64,000 nucleotides of DNA from Pseudomonas farris (GCF_019145235.1 NZ_JAHSTV010000010.1:124001-188000), one strand, 5' to 3'. Positions 17,694 to 27,024 are shown, counted from the first letter of the stretch. Notes: generated by a model not told the origin, from the letters alone. Numbers and translations: made by a program.

Positions 17694-17728
17694 AATCCAA
17701 CCCGCTCTAAAGACTAGCGGGTTGGATT
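17694..17728. promoter_or_regulatory. Strong hairpin in the leader of the RocA1-like gene
   Basis: A perfect 13-base inverted repeat, AATCCAACCCGCT (17694-17706) and AGCGGGTTGGATT (17716-17728), with a 9-base loop. It lies 23 bases before the regulator ATG and about 260 bases after the usher stop. There is no T tract on either strand, so simple rho-independent termination is unlikely; it may act as an attenuator, an mRNA end stabiliser or an operator. Confidence 0.5.
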
Positions 17729-17987
17729 GGGAAGTTGTTAAAGCGCAGGCCATTGCTGACTTTTAGAAAAAAAGCGAGCCTCACGCTATCTCGCTGAGCA
17801 GGTGTTTTCAAGTTAAACCGGGGATAGTTGCCTCATTATTGAATGTACATGGGCAGCAGACTTCTAAAGCACGCGGCATTGCTAGACTAAAAGTTTAAAC
17901 CTGGCGCCGCTTATTAGTTGTGCTGGTCAAGTGTCTCTACGCTCAGAATCCCTGATCGACTAAACGAGTCTTTCCGATGGTTTTCTC

Positions 17988-20618
17988 TCAATGCGTTGAC
18001 ACGATCCGGGTCGCCTCGCCGGTCGGAGTGCAGGGCGCGCTGAAGCGCTCGAACTGAGTCCGCCTGGTACCTTTTGCCTGCGGCTCAAGCGCATAGGCGA
18101 TCTGACATTGCTGGGCGGCAGACTCACCCCATTTGATCATCAGCGTACCCTTGTCATCCAGACCGCGAGCCAGCACGCGACCGCCCTGCCCTACGACCCC
18201 CATAGCGCTACCGGCGCCGCTGGTCACTTCACTGCCAAACGGAATGCTCACACCATCCGGCAACTCCAGATCGATGATTGCTGCGCGCCCTGTGACGGTT
18301 TCAAACTTCGCCATGACCACGGCGCCAGCGCGTGGAACAACCTCTTCACTGGTCGACTTCAACTCGACATCGGTCGACATATTGCGCGGATCGATATCGA
18401 CGGTGTTACGGCGATACGGGGTCAGGTACGGCACGATGGCATAACCTTTGTCATCTACCTTCACACCCGGTTGCGACGGAATCGATGCACCCGCAGCATC
18501 AGGCGCTTCAATGATCCCGAAGGTGTCGCTGACTTGCTGCCCGAAGGTCACGCCACCCGGGTGTGCCACCACCGAGCCGGTTGCGCCCCAGGACGCCTGG
18601 CGATAGCCGGCCCCGGAACCGAGCGAGCCATTGAGTGTGCCGTAAGTGCCCTGATAGCTACCGTAGGAGTTGATCGACTGGTCATTGTTCTCGGCCTTGG
18701 CAACGCTCGCCCCCCAGTTGTATTCATTGTTCTGCCCCGATGTACCGTTCAGTGCGGTGCGAGTGCTGTTGCCGCCCTTGGCGAAACTGACACTTGAGCT
18801 CGCGCTGACACGACCGCCCAGTGGAATCGACACCGTCGCGTAGAGCTGGTTGGAATTGACACCGGTTGCATCCGACGAGCGCATCGCCGCGACCGAATAG
18901 TTGAAATAACGAGTACTGCTGGTAAAGCCAAGCTGGTACTGGGTACTGGAGCCAGACCTGTTCCAGTAATTCTGCGTGCTCCCGGTGAGATACATCGAGC
19001 CAACGCTGCCCAATGACTGGTTCAGAGTGACCTGCATGGAGCTGCGCTGACGCTGTGGCAGCACCCAACTGCGTTGGTTGAACGGGCGGCGGACTCGACC
19101 GCTTGAGGCGTCATCGAAATCAATCCGGGCGTTATCATCCTGACGGTCGGTTTTCATCACGGCCATCGCATCCTGCAGGTTGTAAAAGCCGCTGGTGGAA
19201 TAGCGATACGCCGCCACCGAGACCGAACTGCCCGTCTCCGGCATCGACTTGCTATACGACAATCGCACACTTTGCCCGGTCGAGGTTCCACCAGGTGTAT
19301 CCCCGCCTGTGGGGACCTTGGTGGAGGCATGCGTCACGTCCAGGCCGAAGGCACCGATCGGTGTATTCATTGCCGTACCCAGCAGCGGTGAAAAGTAGCC
19401 TTCGGCGGCCAATACGCCGGTATACCCGGTGAACAGGTTGGTCAAACCGCGCTCATAGGTCAGCTGGCCAACCATGCGATGATCGTTATTATCATCGGAG
19501 CCGTTACGATATTGCCCCAGTGCCGCGCCATAGCGTTGGGCACCAAGACGCAGCATGCGCACCACGGAGGAATACGGAACGGAAAAAGTACGGATCCGGC
19601 CGTCAGCCTCGGTCACGGTGACCTCCAGGTCGCCGCCGTAACCGGACGGGTAAAGGTCATTGATTTCAAAAGGCCCCGGTGCCACGGTCGTTTCGTACAC
19701 GGTATAGCCGCCCTGGCGGATGGTCACTTTCGCATTGGTGTTGGCCAGGCCACGCACCACCGGCGCATAACCGCTCAACGAATCCGGCAACATGCGTTCG
19801 TCACTGGCCAACTGCACGCCGCGCAAGGCAAACGTGTCGAACAGGTTACCGCTGGTGGAGGAGTCGCCCAGGGTCAACTGCGAGCTCAGCGCCTGCACAT
19901 CGCGCTGGGCATAAAGTGCCCGGCTATGCCAGTTGCGGTTCACGTCGTTCCAGTCCAGTGAAGAATCGGAACGAAAACGCCAGGCCCCCAGGTTCACCCC
20001 ACTGTTCAAACCGAGAAAGTTCTGTGTGCCGCCTTGCTGAGCGGAGCTGTAGAAACTGCTGTAATTGTAGTTGAGCATCCCGGCAGTCACGCCTTGATCC
20101 CACTGCGACGGGTCAACATAACCTTGCACGCTGCGGCGCAGGTTCAATTGCGGCACGCTCAGATCCAGGCGCTGTTCGCCACTGTCAAAGTGTACGGAGG
20201 CGGAAGGGATACTGGCTTGCAGGTCGACACACGCCTGACGACTCTTCAGGTCGACACCTGGCAACTTGAGCAGGTCAACCCCCAGACGATCAAGCAGCGC
20301 GACGCTCAGACACGGCTCTGCACTTCGTTTGCCGGGCTTGACGCTGAAAACAACCTCTTCGCGACCGACCGGAATCTCGTTAAGAACGATGTCGACCAGG
20401 TAGGTACCAGGCAACACCAAGTTGCCATGGCTGAACTTGCTCAGGTCGGCAGCACCCGCCCCGCCTTGAAGAAACGAGGAGTCGAACTCGTACTCATCCT
20501 CAGCATACGCGCCTTGAGCAGTCACCAGACACAGGACGACCAGAACGGACGCTGAAACCAGACCGATGCTCTTGCCTGCATTGCGTCGAGCATTAAATGA
20601 GAGAGAATTAGTCTGCAT
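17988..20618 (-). CDS. Fimbrial outer-membrane usher (CupC3-like)
   Basis: Outer-membrane usher that forms the pore and assembly platform for chaperone-usher fimbriae. The ATG at 20618 gives 876 residues with a clear signal peptide (SIGLVSASVLVVLCLVTAQGAYA); an in-frame start at 20672 adds an unlikely leader. PapC/FimD features: N-terminal domain with FDSSFLQG and LPGTYLVDIVLNE, beta-barrel with repeated GATG/SLSYS-like strands, plug region APVVRGLANTNAKVTIRQGGY and PGPFEINDLYPSGYGGDL, and C-terminal domains ending near SAAQQCQIAYAL. Third gene of the operon pilin-chaperone-usher. Length is normal. Confidence 0.93.
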   Translation of the reverse strand: MQTNSLSFNARRNAGKSIGLVSASVLVVLCLVTAQGAYAEDEYEFDSSFLQGGAGAADLSKFSHGNLVLPGTYLVDIVLNEIPVGREEVVFSVKPGKRSAEPCLSVALLDRLGVDLLKLPGVDLKSRQACVDLQASIPSASVHFDSGEQRLDLSVPQLNLRRSVQGYVDPSQWDQGVTAGMLNYNYSSFYSSAQQGGTQNFLGLNSGVNLGAWRFRSDSSLDWNDVNRNWHSRALYAQRDVQALSSQLTLGDSSTSGNLFDTFALRGVQLASDERMLPDSLSGYAPVVRGLANTNAKVTIRQGGYTVYETTVAPGPFEINDLYPSGYGGDLEVTVTEADGRIRTFSVPYSSVVRMLRLGAQRYGAALGQYRNGSDDNNDHRMVGQLTYERGLTNLFTGYTGVLAAEGYFSPLLGTAMNTPIGAFGLDVTHASTKVPTGGDTPGGTSTGQSVRLSYSKSMPETGSSVSVAAYRYSTSGFYNLQDAMAVMKTDRQDDNARIDFDDASSGRVRRPFNQRSWVLPQRQRSSMQVTLNQSLGSVGSMYLTGSTQNYWNRSGSSTQYQLGFTSSTRYFNYSVAAMRSSDATGVNSNQLYATVSIPLGGRVSASSSVSFAKGGNSTRTALNGTSGQNNEYNWGASVAKAENNDQSINSYGSYQGTYGTLNGSLGSGAGYRQASWGATGSVVAHPGGVTFGQQVSDTFGIIEAPDAAGASIPSQPGVKVDDKGYAIVPYLTPYRRNTVDIDPRNMSTDVELKSTSEEVVPRAGAVVMAKFETVTGRAAIIDLELPDGVSIPFGSEVTSGAGSAMGVVGQGGRVLARGLDDKGTLMIKWGESAAQQCQIAYALEPQAKGTRRTQFERFSAPCTPTGEATRIVSTH

Positions 20619-20714
20619 GGGAACTCGTTTCAAAAGACAAAAGGGGTCCGACTCGCCGCTGCAAAACAGCAAGCGAAGTGCTTCGTTATTTATTTTTTAA
20701 ACCAATGCGAATAA

Positions 20715-21449
20715 CTACTTACTTAACAAAACCGTATGCTCTCGCGCTGCACCGTAGTCATCGATCGCCTGATACTTGACGCCGGTCGTTCCAGCGGGCA
20801 CTGAACTCACAGGAACTTTCAGCGTGCCGCCGGGAGCGACCATGCCATCACTTACCGGCAAAGAAGTCTTGCCCGTGGACAACGCAATTTCAGTCATGGA
20901 GACGTAATATGAACTGGGGTTTGTACACTCCAGGGACCAGCCGGATTCTTTCTTCAGTAACGTCCACAGCAACTTTTTGGGGGCCTCACTTGAGTTTCCT
21001 TTGAGGTTGGCCGGCCGAAAGAACACTTTGACCCGGGTCCGCAAGGCGATCTGCATAATATTTTGGTCAGCGGACGTTGCGGCCTTGGGTGGAATCTCCA
21101 GCAAGTTCAGGTAAAACACAGACTCACGATCTTGCGGCAGCGCTTCTCCGGTGTACATCAAGCGCAAGGTTTGCCCTTTGCCCGGATCCACTCGGGTGAT
21201 CGGCGGCATCAGGATAAAAGGCAACTTCATCAGGCTAGGGTCTTTTTTTACATCGCCGTCATCAATCCAGGATTGCACCACTAACGGTTTTTTACCTGCG
21301 TTGGTTAACTTGACACTGGTCTCTCTATCCTGCGCTTCGTAAACCACACGGGTATTGTTAAGCACAATAGAGGCATGAGCCGGCGACACCGAAGCAAAGC
21401 CGGAAACCAGCACACCAAGCGCCAAGCAACGCATTAAAGAGTGTTTCAT
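20715..21449 (-). CDS. Periplasmic fimbrial chaperone (CupC2/PapD-like)
   Basis: Two-domain immunoglobulin-like chaperone that caps pilin subunits by donor-strand complementation. The ATG at 21449, preceded by GAGGG, gives 244 residues with signal peptide LALGVLVSGFASVSPAHAS; the frame can be read from 21500 but that adds a non-signal leader. Family marks: VVYEAQDRETSVKLTN (G1/A1 strands), TLRLMYTGEALPQDRESVFYLNLLEIPP, and VKVFFRPANLKG. It lies between pilin and usher on the minus strand. Confidence 0.93.
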   Translation of the reverse strand: MKHSLMRCLALGVLVSGFASVSPAHASIVLNNTRVVYEAQDRETSVKLTNAGKKPLVVQSWIDDGDVKKDPSLMKLPFILMPPITRVDPGKGQTLRLMYTGEALPQDRESVFYLNLLEIPPKAATSADQNIMQIALRTRVKVFFRPANLKGNSSEAPKKLLWTLLKKESGWSLECTNPSSYYVSMTEIALSTGKTSLPVSDGMVAPGGTLKVPVSSVPAGTTGVKYQAIDDYGAAREHTVLLSK

Positions 21450-21509
21450 ATCGCCCTCTTGATCAAATGGGTGGCATAAGGGGAAGTTCCCCTTATGCAC
21501 GGGCTGGTA

Positions 21510-22043
21510 TTACGGATAGATAATGCTGTAAGTCACAGTGCTGTTGGCCGAACCCGCACCAGCAGCACCGTTGGCGTAGTAACCCACCAGGTAATTCAGG
21601 GTCGCGCCGCTATTAGCGATCGTGGCACCTTTATCGCTGGTGTTATCACCAATCTTGATTACCGAATTGTCGTAGTTACGCAGTTGCAACTGAACGTTGG
21701 CGGCCTTATCGGCATCGGGACCTGTCAAATTCAGGCGACCGGTCGACAGATCAGTGTTCGGACCCGGCTCAAAACCTGCTTGCACCACCTTACCGTCCAG
21801 ACTAGCCGCGCAACTGCTCAACGTAATGCTGAAAGGCTTGAACCCGGCAGCCTGACCATCCGGCACCGCGCTGATTCCGAGCGAGTCCAGACCGACGCTG
21901 GCACTGCTAGTCACGGTACAAGTCTGATCGGTAAGTGCACCAGTGATGTTGATGGTGCCATCCGAAGCAAATACTGCCGCGGACATCAGGCTCGACGCGA
22001 CAACAACTCCTGTCAGCGCGAAAGAATAAAATTTATTTCTCAT
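21510..22043 (-). CDS. Major fimbrial subunit (CupC1-like type 1 pilin)
   Basis: Structural pilin of 177 residues with signal peptide (ALTGVVVASSLMSAAVFAS). The mature part begins DGTINITGALTDQTCTV, the first Cys being the usual disulfide partner of ITLSSCAAS, and ends with the beta zipper strand NSTVTYSIIYP used in subunit polymerisation. First gene of the minus-strand fimbrial operon; promoter signals should lie in 22044-22437, which it shares with the divergent EAL gene. Confidence 0.93.
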   Translation of the reverse strand: MRNKFYSFALTGVVVASSLMSAAVFASDGTINITGALTDQTCTVTSSASVGLDSLGISAVPDGQAAGFKPFSITLSSCAASLDGKVVQAGFEPGPNTDLSTGRLNLTGPDADKAANVQLQLRNYDNSVIKIGDNTSDKGATIANSGATLNYLVGYYANGAAGAGSANSTVTYSIIYP

Positions 22044-22294
22044 AACATCCGTTTCCGTTTAAGTGGTGAATCACAGATTGATAAAAGATTATGTCTGGCG
22101 CCCCCTCGAAACACTTTGATTTCCGCATCAGACGAGACAAATTATGGAAGAATCGAGCACTTGAAGAAATTGCTTAAAGTCTTATTCGGAAGGCGCTTCA
22201 GATCTTGAATTTTAATGGGAATTGTCTTACCTCGCTGTCAATGCAAACCACAACGCAAATCTGCACATCTATAACAAGAGACAACAAACACAAA

Positions 22295-22323
22295 TAGGAC
22301 AACACCCCATATAAATATAGGAC
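22295..22323. promoter_or_regulatory. TAGGAC direct repeats in the shared promoter region of pilin and EAL genes
   Basis: TAGGAC occurs at 22295-22300 and 22318-22323, 23 bases apart. The duplicated promoter at 8845-8890 keeps the same motif and spacing although bases around it differ, which suggests selection for a bound regulator. The 394-base region 22044-22437 has no gene and must contain the promoters of both divergent units; I see no sure -35/-10 boxes. Confidence 0.5.
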
Positions 22324-22437
22324 GACGTACAATTCTTCGTGACGAGCGATTAAGGCATTATTTTTTCACATCGAAAACTCAATACCTTATAGCGGCTCCC
22401 CAACGACTTAAAAGCACTGCGATCGCTAAGCGGGTCA

Positions 22438-23649
22438 ATGGGGGGCGAGGTTTACATCGTGAAAACACGGAATGTCCTGCTGATCTCGAACAATGCCCTG
22501 CACCGTGAACAGCTGGCGCGCCGGCTCAACACGCTGGGGCCTGGCTGCCGTTGTGTGGCGACGACGGGCGAACAGGCACTGGCCGCGGTCCATGAACAGC
22601 GCTGGGACACCCTCATCTCGGATCTGGAGATGCCGGAGATAACCGGCTTGCAACTGATCGACGCATTGGCGGTGCTCGACACCGACACGCAACTGTTGCT
22701 CATCGGCAAACAATCGCCCTCCATCGTGAATGCCATCAAAGAGCACGCCCGGCAAAAAGGCGTAAGGATTATGCTGGTCAACAGCAACCTATTGGTACTG
22801 ACGGACATCGAAAGGTGCTTTAGTGCGCACGCGTCTGCGCCCAATACTCGCGTCGAATCGGCGAAGCCACAGGCTCCAGCGCTAAATGCCGTCCGCCCGA
22901 CGGAGTGCCTGGAGCAGATCGTTGCCTACTATCAGCCTCAGTTCCACGTGGCTAGCGGTGAACTGTACGGTGCCGAAGCACTCGCGCGCTGGGACCGCCA
23001 GGAACTGGGGATCCTCGGTCCCTTGCACCTGTTGCCCGTGTTGCGCTCGGTCAAACTGCGCGATGCGCTCTGGGAACGGATGCTTGGCCACGCCATGACC
23101 CTGCTCGAGCAGCTGCAAGGTACCGACCTGTGCATGGCTGTGAATGTCAGCGCCGATGTCGCCAACTCCGTGAGCTGGGCCGAAAGCGTTGCCCAACGGG
23201 TCGCGCAAACCCGGATCAACCCTTCACGCCTGACCATCGAGATCACCGAAGACACCGCAGAGCGCTTCGATGCCGGACTGGCCGGTGCCGTTAGTCAACT
23301 ACGCCTGCGCGGCTTCAACTGTGCCATCGATGACTTCGGCACCGGTTTTTCTTCATTGCAACGCCTGGCGCTGACACCCTTCAGCAGTCTGAAGATCGAT
23401 CAGCGTTTCGTGCGCCAGGCACGCTCAAGCAGCGTCGGCCACCAGATACTGGCCAACACCATCGCCATGGCGCATGACCTGGGCTTGAGCGTGACCGCCG
23501 AAGGCATTGAGACCGAGGCAGACTTCGAACGCATCAGCAAGCTGGGCGCTGATATTGCGCAAGGGTACTACTTTGCCAAGCCCATGCCTGCAGCTGAGTT
23601 CTTCAGGTATGCGCAAACACGGACGTCCCCTTTTGCATGGAACGCATGA
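22438..23649 (+). CDS. RocR-like response regulator with EAL c-di-GMP phosphodiesterase domain
   Basis: Cytosolic REC-EAL protein, 403 residues from ATG 22438; a GTG at 22459 with GGCGAGG before it is an equally good start. The receiver carries Asp62 in LISDLEMPEITGL. The EAL domain looks catalytically complete: GAEALARW, NVSA, EITEDTAERF, IDDFGTGFSSL, LKIDQRFV, TAEGIET and QGYYFAKPMPA. It should lower c-di-GMP. In the P. aeruginosa Roc system RocR competes for the kinase HPt and lowers cup expression. The gene is divergent from the pilin operon and 56 bases ahead of adhesin copy B, so c-di-GMP turnover and adhesin are probably co-expressed. A deleted copy lies at 8614-8750. Confidence 0.9.
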   Translation: MGGEVYIVKTRNVLLISNNALHREQLARRLNTLGPGCRCVATTGEQALAAVHEQRWDTLISDLEMPEITGLQLIDALAVLDTDTQLLLIGKQSPSIVNAIKEHARQKGVRIMLVNSNLLVLTDIERCFSAHASAPNTRVESAKPQAPALNAVRPTECLEQIVAYYQPQFHVASGELYGAEALARWDRQELGILGPLHLLPVLRSVKLRDALWERMLGHAMTLLEQLQGTDLCMAVNVSADVANSVSWAESVAQRVAQTRINPSRLTIEITEDTAERFDAGLAGAVSQLRLRGFNCAIDDFGTGFSSLQRLALTPFSSLKIDQRFVRQARSSSVGHQILANTIAMAHDLGLSVTAEGIETEADFERISKLGADIAQGYYFAKPMPAAEFFRYAQTRTSPFAWNA

Positions 23650-23705
23650 CCGCCAGTTCCAGAACAAGAGCTGTCGTGCCTATGCCTATACAGAGAGATA
23701 TAGCA

Positions 23706-24695
23706 ATGAAATGTTTTAAACAGCCATCCACGTCGAATGCCTGCCGACAGGTATTCATCACCCTTGGTACACTCCTTTCCTTGTCTATCATGGGCGAGGC
23801 GAATGCTGATTGCACTTTTGATCCCGGATATCCAGCCGCTACCTACAACCTTGCCCATTCTGCGAGTATCTCTGTGCCACGAGACACTCCAGACGGCACG
23901 GTAATTCATACAGACAATGCGAGAGTGCCTAGCAGAACTACCGTTAATTGTAGCTCCCCTGATTTCGAATTATCCGGCACTAAGAGCCTTGTAGGGATCC
24001 AGCCGCCTGATCTTCAGGAGAAAACCATCTTCCCCATCGGGACAACCGGACTCGGCTTTCGATGGAGTCTTTTAGCTAGAGGTGGTCAGCTTTATTTGGG
24101 GCCCTATGGCTATAAATATATAAGTAGTTTCAATCAATTTTCGAATACCTACTTTGAACTAATTAAAATCGGACCAATTAAAACGGGCACCGAAGTTCCG
24201 CCAGGAAATGTAGCGACATTTGCTATAGGATCGCTAAACCCTGTACTGACATTGAACCTCCCCCAAAAAATCGTGATCACCCAACCAAGCTGTACGACCC
24301 CGGACGTGACGGTCCCTATGGGCACTCAAAAAACCTCAGGCTTTAGCGGCATGAATAGCCGGCTGCGCCCTGTGCCATTCGCGATCAAACTTGACGCCTG
24401 TCCGACGGGGATAAACGCCGTCAAATACCGACTCGACCCGACCACCCCACTTCTCGACCAGACGGCATCCGTTGTGGCCTTGTCGGCCGACGCCACCGCC
24501 ACCGGTGTTGGCGTACAAATACTCGACAACTTTGACAAAGCACTGCCCCTTGGGGCTGATCATGTATTTTTGAACTATTCACCCGCAGGCGGCAATTTTT
24601 CCATTCCGCTCAAGGCCGCTTACTACCAAACGGATAAATCCGTCAAAGGAGGCTCGGCCAATACCGCGTTAACCTTCACCATGACTTACGAGTGA
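23706..24695 (+). CDS. Chaperone-usher fimbrial tip adhesin, copy B
   Basis: Paralogue of the adhesin at 7567-8556, again 329 residues from an ATG preceded by GAGAG. Signal peptide ends EANA-D. The N-terminal receptor domain (~35-175) shares only scattered motifs with copy A (SASISVPRDT, PIGTTGLGFRW, GPYG), whereas the C-terminal pilin domain is nearly the same (TPDV...PMGTQKTSGF, GGNFSIPLKAAYYQT, FTMTYE). The two thus look like interchangeable tips with different binding heads. The reading frame extends upstream to 23637 but overlaps the EAL gene. Similarity to the other copy runs about 20 bases past the stop. Confidence 0.8.
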   Translation: MKCFKQPSTSNACRQVFITLGTLLSLSIMGEANADCTFDPGYPAATYNLAHSASISVPRDTPDGTVIHTDNARVPSRTTVNCSSPDFELSGTKSLVGIQPPDLQEKTIFPIGTTGLGFRWSLLARGGQLYLGPYGYKYISSFNQFSNTYFELIKIGPIKTGTEVPPGNVATFAIGSLNPVLTLNLPQKIVITQPSCTTPDVTVPMGTQKTSGFSGMNSRLRPVPFAIKLDACPTGINAVKYRLDPTTPLLDQTASVVALSADATATGVGVQILDNFDKALPLGADHVFLNYSPAGGNFSIPLKAAYYQTDKSVKGGSANTALTFTMTYE

Positions 24696-24807
24696 CCCAA
24701 GGTCGAGCGCCGATACCTGCACCCTGGATCGGCCACGATCCCCCTGTACTCTGCGTTATCGGACAAGGGCCACGAGCTAAAAGGTCTTTATTCCTGGGTC
24801 TTCAGAA

Positions 24808-24841
24808 AACCCAATGCCCCGACAAATCGGGGCATTGGGTT
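24808..24841 (-). terminator. Rho-independent terminator after the OprD-type porin gene
   Basis: Perfect 15-base stem AACCCAATGCCCCGA / TCGGGGCATTGGGTT with a 4-base loop. On the minus strand it is followed by TTTT, so it serves the porin gene that ends 64 bases away; it may also stop read-through from the adhesin gene converging on it. Confidence 0.85.
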
Positions 24842-24904
24842 CTGGCCTTGGCAAACTGCGTTTTCACACAGCCTGAAACATGCCGGTCTTTTACTTATTG
24901 ACGC

Positions 24905-26224
24905 TTAGAAAACATTGAGCGGGTAGTCGACGATCACCCGGTATTCATCGGTGTCGGTGTCCAGTGCACCATATCCGTTGCCACCACGGTTGGTGGCCCA
25001 TTGCAGGCGTATCGCCAGATCCTTGGCCGTACCACCCTGCACCACATACTTGAGATCGACATCGCGTTCCCAGTGTTTGGCGTTTTTGCCCTCTGCGTTG
25101 TAGAAGTTCGCATAGCCACGGCTGTTCGGGTCGACCTTGTTCAAGTCCAGCGTGCCACGCGAATACGACACGGCCGAGGTCAGGCCTGGCACGCCGATAC
25201 CGGCGAAATCATAGGCGTACTTGAGTTTCCACGAGCGCTCGTTCGGGCCGTTAAAGTCCGAATACTGCTGCGAGTTGTCGAGGAAGATGCTGTCGCCCTG
25301 GGAGATGTGGTCGAACGGCGTGTTGCCGTTCACCCGCTGATAAGCAGCGGTGACGCTGTGGTAACCGATACCCACGGTGAAGTGCAGGCTGTAGGTGTTG
25401 TTGTCGATCTTGCCGAGCAACGCGTCGCCAGTGTCCTGAGTGTGATAGTAGTGCAGGCCAGGGTTGAGGCTGATCAGTTCGTTGACCGCGTAGGTGTAGT
25501 CCAGGTCGTAGTAGTACTGGTTCCAGATGTCCTTGAGTTCGGACGCATAGAGGCTGCTGGTCAGGCTCGGAAGGCCGCTCCAGGCCACACCGGCCCAGTT
25601 CAGGTGCTGGCTTTTGTCGCCATCCGCCAGTGTGCCGTTGGACGTCCCGATACGCTGATGGCCGCTCTGGTTGTACAGCTTGGTGAAGCTGGCCTGGCCT
25701 CCGTCGATCAGCCAGCCGTCGAAGCTGTGGTTAGTCAGACTGACGCCGCGAAAGGTCTGCGGCAGCATGCGGCTCATGCCGCCAGCGATTACCGGATTGT
25801 TGAGAAACAGGTCACCGGCTTTCAGTTCAGTGTCCAGGGCGCGCATTTTCAGGGTGCCGCCGCCACTTGAGAACGAGCCCGGTGCTTTGCCGTTGCCATC
25901 ACTGATCGGCAGGATGCTCGAACCGTCGGTGCCACCACCGCCGTCGAGTTTGAGCCCGAGCATGGCGTTGGCATCCACGCCAAAACCGAGCGTGCCCTGG
26001 GTGTAACCCGATTCGAAGATACCGATGAGACCCTGGCCCCATTCGATGTTGTCGTCGGTATGCTGCTGACGGTTGCGATTCATGTAGTAGTTGCGGGCGT
26101 TGAGGTTGAAGTATGCGCCTTCAACGAAACCTTCGTGGCTGGAGTCGTCGGCGGCCTGGGCATTTGCGGCCATTGTTACGGCCATTGCAATGAATAACGG
26201 ACTGAGTTTGAGGGTAATACTCAC
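24905..26224 (-). CDS. OprD-family outer-membrane porin
   Basis: Substrate-selective outer-membrane channel of 439 residues. The signal peptide (LFIAMAVTMAANAQA) is followed by DDSSHEGFVEGAYFNLNARNYYMNR, typical of the OprD family. Conserved later blocks include EWGQGLIGIFESGYTQGT, GVDANAMLGLKLDGG, KAGDLFLNNPVI and MLPQTFRGVS, and it ends with an aromatic beta-strand (VIVDYPLNVF) that the BAM complex recognises. The substrate cannot be told from sequence; members take up amino acids, peptides or carboxylates. It stands alone with a terminator of its own. Confidence 0.92.
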   Translation of the reverse strand: MSITLKLSPLFIAMAVTMAANAQAADDSSHEGFVEGAYFNLNARNYYMNRNRQQHTDDNIEWGQGLIGIFESGYTQGTLGFGVDANAMLGLKLDGGGGTDGSSILPISDGNGKAPGSFSSGGGTLKMRALDTELKAGDLFLNNPVIAGGMSRMLPQTFRGVSLTNHSFDGWLIDGGQASFTKLYNQSGHQRIGTSNGTLADGDKSQHLNWAGVAWSGLPSLTSSLYASELKDIWNQYYYDLDYTYAVNELISLNPGLHYYHTQDTGDALLGKIDNNTYSLHFTVGIGYHSVTAAYQRVNGNTPFDHISQGDSIFLDNSQQYSDFNGPNERSWKLKYAYDFAGIGVPGLTSAVSYSRGTLDLNKVDPNSRGYANFYNAEGKNAKHWERDVDLKYVVQGGTAKDLAIRLQWATNRGGNGYGALDTDTDEYRVIVDYPLNVF

Positions 26225-26310
26225 GAGGGATACAACTCCTTTGGTTAATAACGACGTTGTTATTTTAAATAGGAGTCCACAGCGCCTGTATAAATTTAGG
26301 GTAAAGAAAA

Positions 26311-26336
26311 ATGCCCGTATCGCAAAATACGGGCAT
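26311..26336 (-). terminator. Rho-independent terminator of the sulfite/DsbA operon
   Basis: ATGCCCGTAT (26311-26320) pairs with ATACGGGCAT (26327-26336) over a 6-base loop; on the minus strand the stem is followed by TTTTTC. It lies 30 bases after the DsbA-like stop. Confidence 0.85.
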
Positions 26337-26365
26337 TGATCTAACGATAGTGAAGGATGAACGAT

Positions 26366-26980
26366 CTAATTGAGCAATGTCGTCAACTGGGTAAGAGCGG
26401 CAGGCACTGCGCCAGGAGAACCCACCATACTGGAGTCAGTGAAGTATTTATCATTCACCACAAAACTGGGCACCGCTCGAATTTCATAACGAAGTGCAAG
26501 CATATTGCCTTGGATCATCCGGCTTTTAACCGCAAATGAATTGATTTTCTGGTCGACATCCTCTCTTGCTACACCAAGCCCCACAAAAAAATCAGCGATG
26601 GCCTCATCAGGCTCCAGCTTCCCGCCGTGACTCGCCAGTTCAAATAGCGCGTGATGCGTGACAGCTTGAAGATTGAGAACTTCACCAATATAAAATGCTT
26701 TGGCGTAGCCTTCCCATTGTTTGTTGCCAAACGTGACAGGAACCCGTGTCAAGACCACGCCATCTCCGGCCTCCGCAGCCCATTGGGTTATGCTCGGATC
26801 GAGTTGCCGACAGTGCGGACAGGCATACGAAAAAAACTCGAGCACTTTGGGCGATTGGCTCACCGGCTCATTAGTCACCGTATAGTTTTTTCCAGCCTGC
26901 AATGAAACAACTGAGTCAGCCATCCCCAGTGGAATATGAAATATCGCAGGCATCACTAAAGCCAACCAGAATTTACGCAT
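26366..26980 (-). CDS. DsbA-like periplasmic thiol:disulfide interchange protein
   Basis: Periplasmic thioredoxin-fold oxidase, 204 residues with signal peptide ending near GMA-D. Active site CPHC at residues 54-57 in FFSYACPHCRQLDP, identical to classical DsbA, and cis-Pro region IRAVPSFVVNDKYF. It closes the operon after the sulfite dehydrogenase genes, so it may serve disulfide or haem-ligation steps in SorB maturation. A DsbB-like gene, its potential reoxidant, lies at 59291-59881. It is probably an additional DsbA rather than the housekeeping one. Confidence 0.88.
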   Translation of the reverse strand: MRKFWLALVMPAIFHIPLGMADSVVSLQAGKNYTVTNEPVSQSPKVLEFFSYACPHCRQLDPSITQWAAEAGDGVVLTRVPVTFGNKQWEGYAKAFYIGEVLNLQAVTHHALFELASHGGKLEPDEAIADFFVGLGVAREDVDQKINSFAVKSRMIQGNMLALRYEIRAVPSFVVNDKYFTDSSMVGSPGAVPAALTQLTTLLN

Positions 26981-27024
26981 AGAAGTACCTCACCTATTGG
27001 TGAATCGAAGTGTATTGGCGAGGG

